From JALEFZ01 sp039817415 (GTDB taxonomy: Bacteria > Bacteroidota > Bacteroidia > J057), in NCBI GenBank assembly GCA_039817415.1, contig JBCBVV010000064.1:1-34922 (forward strand): DNA of 34,922 nucleotides, given 5' to 3'. The notes beneath the pieces are model-generated. The model saw only the letters and a program-made list of their open reading frames with translations. It did no database searches and was not told the origin of the DNA. How positions within the stretch are numbered: position 1 is the stretch's first letter; each line of letters begins with the position of its first letter. This document shows positions 7,840 through 16,069 of the stretch, one piece after another. The position numbers and the translations under genes were made by a program.

Positions 7840-9312
7840 TTACTGGAGGTTTACGCCATTTGCTTCAGGTTGAACCTTATGAAAATGAGACTTAGGGCTT
7901 CCACAAACCGGACATTCATAGGTCTCTGGTAAATCTTCAAAGGCTATTCCTGGCTCAATGCCATTGAAACTATCGCCAAGATCTATGTGGTACCTGGATA
8001 GGCAATCCTGACACTCCCATGCCTCTGGAAGGAGAGTTTTCTTCTGAAAGGAAAGGTTTTCTGGAAGAAGTTCATTTTGATCATCCCCTTCCCCTAACTG
8101 TTCGAAATACAATTGGCTAAGCTCCATCAGCAAGCCAGGTAGTTCGATTTTATCTACATCCTGGGCATAGGTTAGGTACTTTAAACTATTTGGATTGAAA
8201 TTCTCACAATAGAGGACGTTGTAAGTAGGCCTAATTTGGAAGTCATTCACAATCTTTGGCTGTGGATTTTTCTCTATGACAATGGAAGTAAAATTGATGC
8301 CATAACTGCTCTTAATAGAAAAGGTCAGGCCATAGGTACTGATGTCATTTTGATCAAAGTTTCGAACAATGAACTGCTTTAGGGCTAAGGCTTCTCCATC
8401 TATCAGCGGAAGGTGCCAATTTAACTCAAGGGAAGAGTGCCGCACATTGATTCCGAATTTACCTAATAGCTTTTCCCATCTCAGTCGATCTCTACGATCA
8501 ATCCCCTTTACAATAAAGGATTTCCATGGAGTAAGACATATTTTCCCAATCTTACAATCGAGGCAAAGCGTACACATTGCCTTGAGGAAAGCCAAATCAT
8601 AACAATTATTTCTCCAATACAGCCCTAACCAATATTTATCAATGCTCATTTTGTTCATGCCTTCATAATAAGGGAAGGCTTGAAATGGCAGTTGTAAAGG
8701 CTGAGATATAGTCCTGTTATTGGTGTCCAGCTCGTTGTTCAACTCCTCAAACAGCTCCTGTATATTTTCCATCTCCTCGTAGGTGCTTTCAATTGTCCTC
8801 GCTATGAGGGCAATGTCCCAGGTATATATCAGGGCGGGGAAACAATGAATCCCCTCCATATTGGGTAAGCGGAGGTAGAGGTACCAATAATCCTCCTCGG
8901 GAGAAGCAATAAAATTCAGTTGTGCAGCGAAAAGGGGTACAATTTGCTGCTGAGGATCAACGATGTTGATTTCTAGACTGGGATCATCTCCAAATTGCTC
9001 TAGAATGTACAGATATGTGGCACCATTCAACCAAGAGGTGGAAGAAAAAATATCCGCTGTCACATAAGAGGAGGAAATATTTTGGGTCTTCTTCCGGTTA
9101 AGGAATTCATACTTAATATCTTGAAACTGTTGAATCAAATTCGTTTGACCTGAAGAAAAGGGAAAGAGAATATCTTGCCTTGAACCAAAATGAATAGATT
9201 TCAGCCCAAGCCTTTCCGCCATATCTATGATCTTCCTCAATTCACTTGGAGAGAGAACGCCTCCCTTGACTTTTATGCGGATCAGTTCCTTTTGTTCGTC
9301 AGACATATCCAT
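7840..9312 (-). CDS. Sirohaem-reductase-like protein with C-terminal rubredoxin domain
   Basis: A 490-residue protein encoded 6 bp after the nitrate reductase gene, so almost surely in its operon. The C-terminus (about 430-480) is a rubredoxin: C434-x2-C437 and C467-x2-C470, with WECQDC and YECPVCGSPKSHF. Residues 8-60 (IRIKVKGGVLSPSELRKI, then GSRQDILFPF) resemble the ferredoxin-like half-domain of nitrite/sulphite reductases, and 259-271 (CLTPWKSFIVKGI) recalls the second half-domain. The sirohaem/[4Fe-4S] pattern C-x5-C...C-x3-C seen in NirB is absent. Instead there is a cluster C247-x2-C250-x2-C253-x5-C259 that could bind an Fe-S centre. The protein is probably cytoplasmic. A role in delivering electrons to the nitrate reductase is inferred from position and the rubredoxin; it could also be a regulatory or assembly factor. 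Confidence 0.75.
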   Translation of the reverse strand: MDMSDEQKELIRIKVKGGVLSPSELRKIIDMAERLGLKSIHFGSRQDILFPFSSGQTNLIQQFQDIKYEFLNRKKTQNISSSYVTADIFSSTSWLNGATYLYILEQFGDDPSLEINIVDPQQQIVPLFAAQLNFIASPEEDYWYLYLRLPNMEGIHCFPALIYTWDIALIARTIESTYEEMENIQELFEELNNELDTNNRTISQPLQLPFQAFPYYEGMNKMSIDKYWLGLYWRNNCYDLAFLKAMCTLCLDCKIGKICLTPWKSFIVKGIDRRDRLRWEKLLGKFGINVRHSSLELNWHLPLIDGEALALKQFIVRNFDQNDISTYGLTFSIKSSYGINFTSIVIEKNPQPKIVNDFQIRPTYNVLYCENFNPNSLKYLTYAQDVDKIELPGLLMELSQLYFEQLGEGDDQNELLPENLSFQKKTLLPEAWECQDCLSRYHIDLGDSFNGIEPGIAFEDLPETYECPVCGSPKSHFHKVQPEANGVNLQ

Positions 9313-9318
9313 AAGTTC

Positions 9319-12300
9319 TTACACTAGGTGTTCAGTTAGGAAGCTTTTCACCTCTGGTTTACAACTACCGCAGCCCAAACCAGCTCCAGAAATTTTACAT
9401 ATTCCTTCAAAGTCTGTTGTTCCTTCCTGGATCAGATCTTTGATATTACCTGTACCTACATGGTTACAGCTACAAATCATCTTGCCTTTGACCGCCTTGG
9501 GAGCCTTGCCAGAACGAAGTAGTTCGTTTCTTTTTTCAGATAATTCTACCTGTTCGTCAATGAGCGTTTTATATTCCGCAAACTCAGCTTTGTCCCCAAT
9601 GAGAATGGCACCTACTAACTTGTCATTTTTGACAATGCACTTTTTGTAGTAGCGTTTGTTGAGGTCCGTAAAGATGATTTCCTCGTAATTGGGATCGTGT
9701 TTAGGATAATGAATCTCACCAATACTACATAGGCTCAAGTCCTCAAACTTAAGGATATTCATAGCCGTCGAACCTTGGTAAATACTACCCAAATCTCCCC
9801 ATAGATAATGGGCTAGGGATTCGGCCTGTTGCTCTGCGGCAGAGGTAATGCCATACAGTTTTTGCTTAAATTCAGCGATTTCTCCTATACAATAAAGATT
9901 GGGATCGCTGCTTTGCAGGTACTCATTTACCTCCACTCCTCTAGAACAATTAACCCCTGCAGCTTTGAATAACTCAATATTGGGTCTTGTTCCAATGGCA
10001 AAGACCAGCGTATAACAAGAAATTATTTTCCCACTCTTCAGGGTAACTGTTAAGTTTTTACTTCCCTCGGAAGAGAAAATGGTATCTACTTCATTATCAA
10101 AGTAAATTTGAATTCCTCTTTCTGCCACCTCCTCAGCCAATACCCTGCTACCGGTCGGGTCCAATTGCCTGACCATTAACCTAGAACCTCTCTGGATGAC
10201 CGTAACTTGGACTCCAGTCGTTCTGAGCGAAGCGGCTAATTCTAGCCCCAACAAGCCTCCACCTGCAATCAAGACTCGCTGTTCCTGCTTGGGGAGTCCA
10301 GAGGCATTTAAATACTCTTTTAATCGATCGGCATCCCCTCTTTCTCTCATCGTAAATACACCTGGCATCTTCATCGGAACCTCTCTAGGGATATAGGGGC
10401 GACTTCCTGTAGCTCCAATCAGGACATCATACGAATGCGTTTTTCCTGTATGGTCCAGAATTTCTTTTTGTTGGGTATCGATCTTTTCTATGGCTGTTTC
10501 AGGGTAAAGCTTGATGTTCAGCTTTCTCAATTCATGTCGTTTGATCTTCTCTAGATCCTCCCAGCTTAATTGTTCACTTATATATTCTGGAAGAAGGACA
10601 CGGTTATAGAAGGGAAATTCTTCCTTAGAGAAAACATGAATTTCATCAGTTTGATTGAGGGTCCTGTATGACTCCACAAATCTATAAGCAGCTGCACCCG
10701 CACCGATGATACAAATCTTTTGTTTGGGTTTGACATATTTATCTACCTCAACAGTGGCATATTTAAAGTCGGGTTCCTTGGAAACAGGATCAAATCTGTT
10801 GGCAGTAAGGTTGTTGGCTCTGGAGAAACTTTGGTTGAGGATTTTCCCCCAATGCATGGGAAGGAACACAACACCCGATCTGATAGTCCTAGAAACCTTA
10901 GCCTTTACCCTGACCTCCCCTCTAGGATTTTTGACAATGACTACATCGCCATCTTTTATGTCTCGTATTACTGCATCCACTGGATGAATTTCCAAAAAGG
11001 CTCTTGGATAATGGCTATTTAGCTTTTGGACCTTGCCTGTCTTGGTCATGGTATGCCATTGATCTCTAATTCTGCCTGTGGTGAGAATGAGGGGAAAGGA
11101 GGTTGAAGGAGGCTCTGATGGAGTTTGGTCTTGAGATGGGATGTTGAATTGTGCCTTTTGGCTAGGAGTATAAAACTTTTTGTCTGTAAAAAGTCGCTCA
11201 GTACCTTGATGATCTTCGTATGGAACGGGCCATTGAAAAGAACCTTCTTGTTGTAGTCTATTATAATTCAGCCCAGAAATATCAATATTGGTTCCTCTGG
11301 TGAGTGAGCAATGTTCATCATAAATTTCTGAAGCATTGTTAAAATCAAAACCAGCATATCCCATCTCCTGGGCAAATCGACAAAGAATCTCAGCATCTGC
11401 TAGAGCTTCTCCTGGGGCATCTATGACTTTGGGCAGGTAATTTATCCTTCTATCGGAATTGGTCATGGTACCTTCCTTCTCTAACCAACCTGCGGCTGGT
11501 AGGACCAGGTCTGCAAAAGCGGCTGTATCGGATCTATTCGAAATATCCTGTACCACTACAAATCGAGCATTCTTTAGGGCTCTTTCCATTCGGTTAGACT
11601 GAGGCAGGCTTACCATAGGATTTGTACAAATAATCCAAACGGCTTTCATGGAACCATTTTCCAAGGCATCAAACATTTGAGTTGCTGTCAAGCCTGGTTT
11701 AGCCGGAAGGTCCTGCACCCCCCAAAAGTTGGCGACTTCTTTTCTATGATGAGGATTTTTTTGATCTCGATGAGCTGCTAGTAAGGTAGACATTCCTCCT
11801 ACCTCTCTCCCTCCCATGGCATTAGGTTGGCCGGTGAGGGAAAAAGGTCCAGAACCCGGCTTTCCTACATGCCCTGTCATAAGGGATAGATTCAGCAAGC
11901 TTAGGTTTTTATCCACTCCAAAAACACTCTGGTTTAAGCCCATGGCCCACATGCTGATAAAGCCCTTTGCATTTCCTATTAAGTTGGCTGCTTTTTTAAT
12001 CAAATCAACTTCAATCCCACAGATCTTTGCTGCCTTTCGAAGGGGAATTTGCAGGAACCAGGCCTTATAAGCTTCAAATCCTTCTGTGTGGTTACGGATA
12101 AATTGCGCGTCTATTCTCTTCGTTTCCCAAAGCCTACGTGCTAGGGCTGCAAATAGATAGACATCGGTACCGGGTAAAATTTGCAGGTGCAAGTCAGCAA
12201 TAGAACAACTAGCTGTTTTCCTTGGGTCAACAACAATGATCTTAACTTTGGGATGTTGCGCTTTATGGGCTTCAAGTCTTCGGAATAAGATAGGATGGCA

Positions 12301-12837
12301 CCAAGCAGGGTTTGCACCCGCAATGAGAAAGGTATCTGCCAACTCAATGTCCTCATAACTGATCGGTACACTGTCTTCGCCAAAAGTCTTAACGTAACCG
12401 GCAACCGCTGAACTCATGCACAAGCGAGAATTGGTATCGATATTATTCGTCCCTATAAAACCCTTCACCAGCTTATTAACAAGGTAGTATTCCTCCGTTA
12501 AGCATTGCCCAGATACATAAAATCCGACAGAATCAGGTCCGTGCTTTTTGATAATGGAGCCAAATACAGCTGCCGCCCTTTTCATAGCTGCATCCCATGA
12601 TACACGCTTTAGCTGACTCTCTCTACTATACCTCATATGAGGATATAATAACCTATCTGTTGTATCCTGAACCACATAATGAAGGTTTCGCCCCTTAGAG
12701 CATAACATACCTTTATTGGCAGGATGATCAGGATTTCCTTCTACAGAGAGTTGGCCTTTGTAATCTTTTTTCACCAAAATGCCGCAGCCTACTCCACAGT
12801 AGGAGCAGGTAGATTCATGCACAGTCGTTTTCCTCAT
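9319..12837 (-). CDS. nasA: Assimilatory nitrate reductase fused to NADH-diaphorase and [2Fe-2S] modules
   Basis: A 1172-residue fusion reducing nitrate to nitrite in the cytoplasm. Residues 1-60 bind a [4Fe-4S] cluster (C11, C14, C18, C46 in CSYCGVGCG...LCSKG). Residues 61-560 form the Mo-bis-MGD catalytic domain with the likely Mo ligand C140 in NSRLCMSSAVAGY. Residues 580-695 are the molybdopterin dinucleotide-binding domain (TTGRIRDQWHTMTKTG). From 707 a NirB-like FAD/NAD(P)H oxidoreductase begins (ICIIGAGAAAYRF; second nucleotide site VLIAGGGLLGLE at 855-866), and 1120-1170 is a BFD-type [2Fe-2S] domain (C1122, C1124, C1156, C1159). Klebsiella encodes the diaphorase as separate NasC, so this enzyme should take electrons from NAD(P)H on its own. 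No Tat signal peptide is present. It is preceded by a 182-bp gap with its own promoter-like box. Confidence 0.95.
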   Translation of the reverse strand: MRKTTVHESTCSYCGVGCGILVKKDYKGQLSVEGNPDHPANKGMLCSKGRNLHYVVQDTTDRLLYPHMRYSRESQLKRVSWDAAMKRAAAVFGSIIKKHGPDSVGFYVSGQCLTEEYYLVNKLVKGFIGTNNIDTNSRLCMSSAVAGYVKTFGEDSVPISYEDIELADTFLIAGANPAWCHPILFRRLEAHKAQHPKVKIIVVDPRKTASCSIADLHLQILPGTDVYLFAALARRLWETKRIDAQFIRNHTEGFEAYKAWFLQIPLRKAAKICGIEVDLIKKAANLIGNAKGFISMWAMGLNQSVFGVDKNLSLLNLSLMTGHVGKPGSGPFSLTGQPNAMGGREVGGMSTLLAAHRDQKNPHHRKEVANFWGVQDLPAKPGLTATQMFDALENGSMKAVWIICTNPMVSLPQSNRMERALKNARFVVVQDISNRSDTAAFADLVLPAAGWLEKEGTMTNSDRRINYLPKVIDAPGEALADAEILCRFAQEMGYAGFDFNNASEIYDEHCSLTRGTNIDISGLNYNRLQQEGSFQWPVPYEDHQGTERLFTDKKFYTPSQKAQFNIPSQDQTPSEPPSTSFPLILTTGRIRDQWHTMTKTGKVQKLNSHYPRAFLEIHPVDAVIRDIKDGDVVIVKNPRGEVRVKAKVSRTIRSGVVFLPMHWGKILNQSFSRANNLTANRFDPVSKEPDFKYATVEVDKYVKPKQKICIIGAGAAAYRFVESYRTLNQTDEIHVFSKEEFPFYNRVLLPEYISEQLSWEDLEKIKRHELRKLNIKLYPETAIEKIDTQQKEILDHTGKTHSYDVLIGATGSRPYIPREVPMKMPGVFTMRERGDADRLKEYLNASGLPKQEQRVLIAGGGLLGLELAASLRTTGVQVTVIQRGSRLMVRQLDPTGSRVLAEEVAERGIQIYFDNEVDTIFSSEGSKNLTVTLKSGKIISCYTLVFAIGTRPNIELFKAAGVNCSRGVEVNEYLQSSDPNLYCIGEIAEFKQKLYGITSAAEQQAESLAHYLWGDLGSIYQGSTAMNILKFEDLSLCSIGEIHYPKHDPNYEEIIFTDLNKRYYKKCIVKNDKLVGAILIGDKAEFAEYKTLIDEQVELSEKRNELLRSGKAPKAVKGKMICSCNHVGTGNIKDLIQEGTTDFEGICKISGAGLGCGSCKPEVKSFLTEHLV

Positions 12838-13019
12838 GGAACTGACGTAAACAGCTTCACAGAAAGAGCAGGATATCTGCTATTTCCACGGATTCAAAGA
12901 TAAAATTAGCTTGGATGAGAGTAGTAGGTAGGGTTCCTAAAGAATGAGTTAATACAGGGGTAATATATGAAAATTACACTAGATGTCTGTTTGCCTCATC
13001 CTCCTTGCCCTATAACTCC
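12838..13019 (-). promoter_or_regulatory. nasA leader with a TAnnTTTG promoter-like box
   Basis: On the minus strand the box TATCTTTG lies at 12895-12902, about 58 bp before the nasA start, and matches the Bacteroidota -7 consensus TAnnTTTG. No clear TTTG -33 element sits at the right distance. A small inverted repeat, AGCAG/CTGCT with a 5-base centre (12867-12881), lies between box and start codon. The TTARGTA heptamer found elsewhere in the island is absent here. This suggests nasA can be transcribed separately from the upstream ABC transporter, or that this is a processed junction. Consensus match only. Confidence 0.35.
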
Positions 13020-13838
13020 CTAGTGTTCAAGAAAATCGATCAAGTGTTTTCTATATCGATAGTAATCTGGATGATTCAGGATTTCTTTTCTTTCCCTTGG
13101 TCTTTCAAAGTCAATAGATAGAATATCGCCCACCTTGGCGCGAGGCCCAGAGGTCATCATGATAATTCTATCCGCTAGGAAAATGGCTTCATCAACATCA
13201 TGAGTAATTTGGATAGCCGTGATCTTTTCCTTATCCCAAATTTCAAGCAAAACGTCTTGTAATTCTGCTCTGGTAAGGGAATCCAACATACCAAATGGTT
13301 CATCCAACAATAATATCTTGGGTTTAAGGGCAAAGGCTCTGGCAATCCCAACTCTTTGCTGCATACCCTGCGATAGCTCACTCGCCTTCTTGAAAAAGGC
13401 GGACTCAAGCCCTACCCTACTGAGATAATATTTCGCGATGTCCTCCTGCTCTTTCTTCTTGGCATATCCAAACACTTCCCTTACCCCAATCATGACATTC
13501 TCCAATGAGGTCATCCAAGGCATCAAGCTAGGAGACTGAAAGATCACTGCACGATCAGGCCCTGGACCAGAAATAGGCTCTTTGTTAATCAAAATTTGCC
13601 CGCCTGAAATATCATTTAAGCCTGCCACCATGGTCAACAGGGTTGTTTTCCCACAACCGGAATGCCCAATAATGGATACAAATTCTTCCTTTTTGATCTC
13701 CAATTGAAGGTTCTCTAGGACGACGTATTCTCCTTTAGGCGTAGGATAAACCTTGGTCAGGTCCTTCATTCTCAACATGACTTCATCAGTTGAAGTCATG
13801 GTAGATGAGGCAGGTATATTGGCGATAGGTGTTACCAT
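13020..13838 (-). CDS. nrtD: Nitrate/nitrite ABC transporter ATP-binding protein, NrtD type
   Basis: A 272-residue ABC ATPase. Walker A is GHSGCGKTT (58-66), the signature is LSQGM (155-159, with Gln in place of the usual first Gly), Walker B ends in D179-E180 and the H-loop histidine is H213 in ITHDVDEA. It resembles NrtD/CmpD/TauB-type importers of nitrate, bicarbonate or sulphonates; the cluster points to nitrate. It starts 29 bp after the other ATPase gene. The signature deviation complements the H-loop deviation of its partner. Starts at Met14 or Met21 are possible because the first 20 residues look non-conserved. Confidence 0.92.
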   Translation of the reverse strand: MVTPIANIPASSTMTSTDEVMLRMKDLTKVYPTPKGEYVVLENLQLEIKKEEFVSIIGHSGCGKTTLLTMVAGLNDISGGQILINKEPISGPGPDRAVIFQSPSLMPWMTSLENVMIGVREVFGYAKKKEQEDIAKYYLSRVGLESAFFKKASELSQGMQQRVGIARAFALKPKILLLDEPFGMLDSLTRAELQDVLLEIWDKEKITAIQITHDVDEAIFLADRIIMMTSGPRAKVGDILSIDFERPRERKEILNHPDYYRYRKHLIDFLEH

Positions 13839-13867
13839 AATTTGATTCTTGATAGATAAATGATTGA

Positions 13868-14734
13868 CTATGCTCTTCTTCCAAATGAAAATCCTTTGCT
13901 GATTCGTGGCTTCAAACCAGGCAAATGGAAAGTTTTTGTGGATTGGAGCTTGGAGTTTTCCCCCAGCTTAACGAGATAATTGAGAATTTCTGTCCTGACT
14001 CGTTTGAATTCAGGATCAGTGTTGAGGGCCTTTTTGTCTCTTGGTCGCTCCAGTTCAATGCTATACTCAGGTCCAAGTGTAGCATTAGGTCCAGGATTAA
14101 GGGGAATAATGCGATCGGCCATCAAAATTCCCTCATCTACATCATTTGTGATCAAACAGGCCGTACGTTTGTTGGCACTCCATATCTTGAGGATTTCCTG
14201 TTGTAGGTTACCTCGTGTTAAGGCATCTAGTGCTCCCAAGGGTTCATCCATCAACAAGACATCTGGATCCGTACACAAAACCCTGGCTACAGACACTCTT
14301 TGCCTCATCCCCCCTGATAATTCAGCGGGACGTTTGTTCAAAGCCGGGGTCAGATTAACCATCTTCACAAACTTCTTGATATGTTCATCCCTTTTCTTTC
14401 TGTCCCAAGAGGGGAATACCTTGTTTACAGCCAAGGCAACATTCTGATAGACAGTCATCCATGGCAACAGGGAATAATTTTGGAAAATGATGCCACGCTC
14501 TGGCCCAGGTCCTAAAATCTTTTTCCCTCTATATAAAACCTCCCCTTCCGAAGGGCTTAGTAGACCACTGATCATATTGATAAGGGTAGTTTTGCCTGAG
14601 CCCGTAAATCCGACGATGGCCAAAAACTCCCCCTCATATATTTTTAGGTTAATGTCCCTGAGTACGTGGGTTTTGTTGGCTCCCTCACCGTACCATTTGC
14701 TGACACGTTTAAACTCAATTATAGGCTCTTTCAT
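13868..14734 (-). CDS. nrtC: Nitrate/nitrite ABC transporter ATP-binding protein, NrtC type without solute-binding domain
   Basis: A 288-residue ABC ATPase: Walker A GFTGSGKTT (42-50), canonical signature LSGGM (139-143), Walker B with D163-E164. The H-loop position carries Asn (N197 in LITNDVDEG) instead of His. Cyanobacterial NrtC has a C-terminal domain resembling NrtA that senses nitrate; that domain is missing here, replaced by a short basic tail (ending KGFSFGRRA). It lies between the permease gene and the second ATPase gene in the order A-B-C-D known for nrt operons. It most likely pairs with the next ATPase as a heterodimer on the cytoplasmic face of the permease. Confidence 0.92.
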   Translation of the reverse strand: MKEPIIEFKRVSKWYGEGANKTHVLRDINLKIYEGEFLAIVGFTGSGKTTLINMISGLLSPSEGEVLYRGKKILGPGPERGIIFQNYSLLPWMTVYQNVALAVNKVFPSWDRKKRDEHIKKFVKMVNLTPALNKRPAELSGGMRQRVSVARVLCTDPDVLLMDEPLGALDALTRGNLQQEILKIWSANKRTACLITNDVDEGILMADRIIPLNPGPNATLGPEYSIELERPRDKKALNTDPEFKRVRTEILNYLVKLGENSKLQSTKTFHLPGLKPRISKGFSFGRRA

Positions 14735-14861
14735 AATTTTGATTGATTAAGGGAATCCCAGGAAGTTGACAAGCTTGATGGTATGATGACAAACTACCTT
14801 GCTCTTTTGCCAACTTGACCCGGTATGATCCCTGAAAGAAACAACTAATTCGATCTGTTAA

Positions 14862-15962
14862 TTAGGCAAGGGCCTTTTCAAATGAGACTGATTTTTGGAT
14901 CCAGAACATGATTCTATCTAAAAGGAATCCAATGATTCCAATGACAAACATGGCCACAATGATTTTGGCGTTAGAATCATTCGCTCCGTTTTGGAACTCC
15001 TCCCAAACAAAGGTTCCTAAGCCTGGACTTTGAGCCAAGAGTTCGATGGCAATGACAACCATCCAAGCAACGGACACTGTAATCCGTAGGCCCGTAAAAA
15101 TCAGAGGAATAGAAGAAGGAAGGATAATCTTGAAGATCTTTTTGCCTACGCCCAGTTTCAGGACCTTCGCTACATTGATGTAGTCTTTATTGACGGAGGA
15201 TACTCCTACACTGGTATTGACCAAGGTCGCCCACATGGCACATAGCGCAACTGAAATACTCGATATCATAAAGGAGGTATCCTCAGTGGTGCCAAGGGTC
15301 AGCGTTTTGACAATCATAAATACCAAAAGTAGCCACACCACAGGCGAAACTGGCTTAAAAATCTGAACCAACCAATTGAAGGCAGTTCTCAGATTGTCAT
15401 TAAAACCAATCACAATCCCAATAGGAACTGCGATAAAACAGGCCAGAAAGAACCCAAATAAAACTGTTTTCAGGCTGGTAAATATTTGGTCAACAAATGA
15501 AGGTCTACCTGTGTAGACTATAGCGGTAAGTCCTTGCGACTTCCTTTGAGCATTGGTATTGGCAACCTTAGCCTTAAAGTCTGCCTTTTTTTGGCTAATC
15601 ACCTGATAATCTGCCCAAAGGGTTTGAGCTGCAGTAAGAACTTGGGCGGGTGAGGGTAAGGTATTGGGTTGGCAACTCTTTTCTCCTGAGAGAATACAGG
15701 CTTCCACTTCTTTTGCTGCTACTTCGCCCTGTGTTTCTAGGGCAGATTGAATTTTATAGGAAGCCTCCATTTTGTAGAGGGCTTGAGAGCCAAAATGCCA
15801 GATTAGGATAAAAGTACCAATCGACAAAAGGGTAATTCCTAGCTTCTTTAGGCCATTAAGGACACTCGCTTTACCCGGTACGAGCCCTTTTAGTTTTTCA
15901 CCGATGTCCTTGAGGACAGAGGATTTTTGTGGTATCTGTAAAGCTGCTTCTTTCATTGTCAT
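14862..15962 (-). CDS. nrtB: Nitrate/nitrite ABC transporter permease NrtB
   Basis: A binding-protein-dependent transport permease of about 366 residues. One N-terminal membrane segment (ITLLSIGTFILIWHFG) is followed by a periplasmic loop of about 90 residues and then a cluster of about five segments. The ABC-interaction loop reads ...VNKDYINVAKVLKLGVGKKIFKI, then ILPSSIPLIFTGLRITVSVAWMVV, and fits the NrtB/SsuC family. The frame is open up to 16031, but the first 23 residues of that longer form look like translated leader; the start MTMKEAALQ at 15962 (or the second Met at 15956) is preferred. It is 107 bp after nrtA and 127 bp before the first ATPase gene, unusually wide spacing for an ABC operon. 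Confidence 0.9.
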   Translation of the reverse strand: MTMKEAALQIPQKSSVLKDIGEKLKGLVPGKASVLNGLKKLGITLLSIGTFILIWHFGSQALYKMEASYKIQSALETQGEVAAKEVEACILSGEKSCQPNTLPSPAQVLTAAQTLWADYQVISQKKADFKAKVANTNAQRKSQGLTAIVYTGRPSFVDQIFTSLKTVLFGFFLACFIAVPIGIVIGFNDNLRTAFNWLVQIFKPVSPVVWLLLVFMIVKTLTLGTTEDTSFMISSISVALCAMWATLVNTSVGVSSVNKDYINVAKVLKLGVGKKIFKIILPSSIPLIFTGLRITVSVAWMVVIAIELLAQSPGLGTFVWEEFQNGANDSNAKIIVAMFVIGIIGFLLDRIMFWIQKSVSFEKALA

Positions 15963-16069
15963 CTTAATTAGTTGTCTTGAGATGGGTAGGGAAAGAAAGC
16001 GAAGCTGCAAATCGACTAATCGTCCCAGCATTTACAGCTTCTACTTTCTATGAACCAGAATAAAACTTG

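Noticed and set aside
13980..14447. 155-codon plus-strand frame opposite nrtC
   Set aside because: Antisense to a clear ABC ATPase; low-complexity Leu/Ser composition typical of shadow frames.
14779..14829. Repeated GGTATGAT in the nrtB-nrtC gap
   Set aside because: Only an 8-base match, not phased and not near a promoter-like box; expected by chance in a gap of this size.
15963..16031. 23-residue N-terminal extension of NrtB
   Set aside because: Leu/Arg-rich stretch with no family similarity; the ATG at 15962 gives a normal NrtB start.
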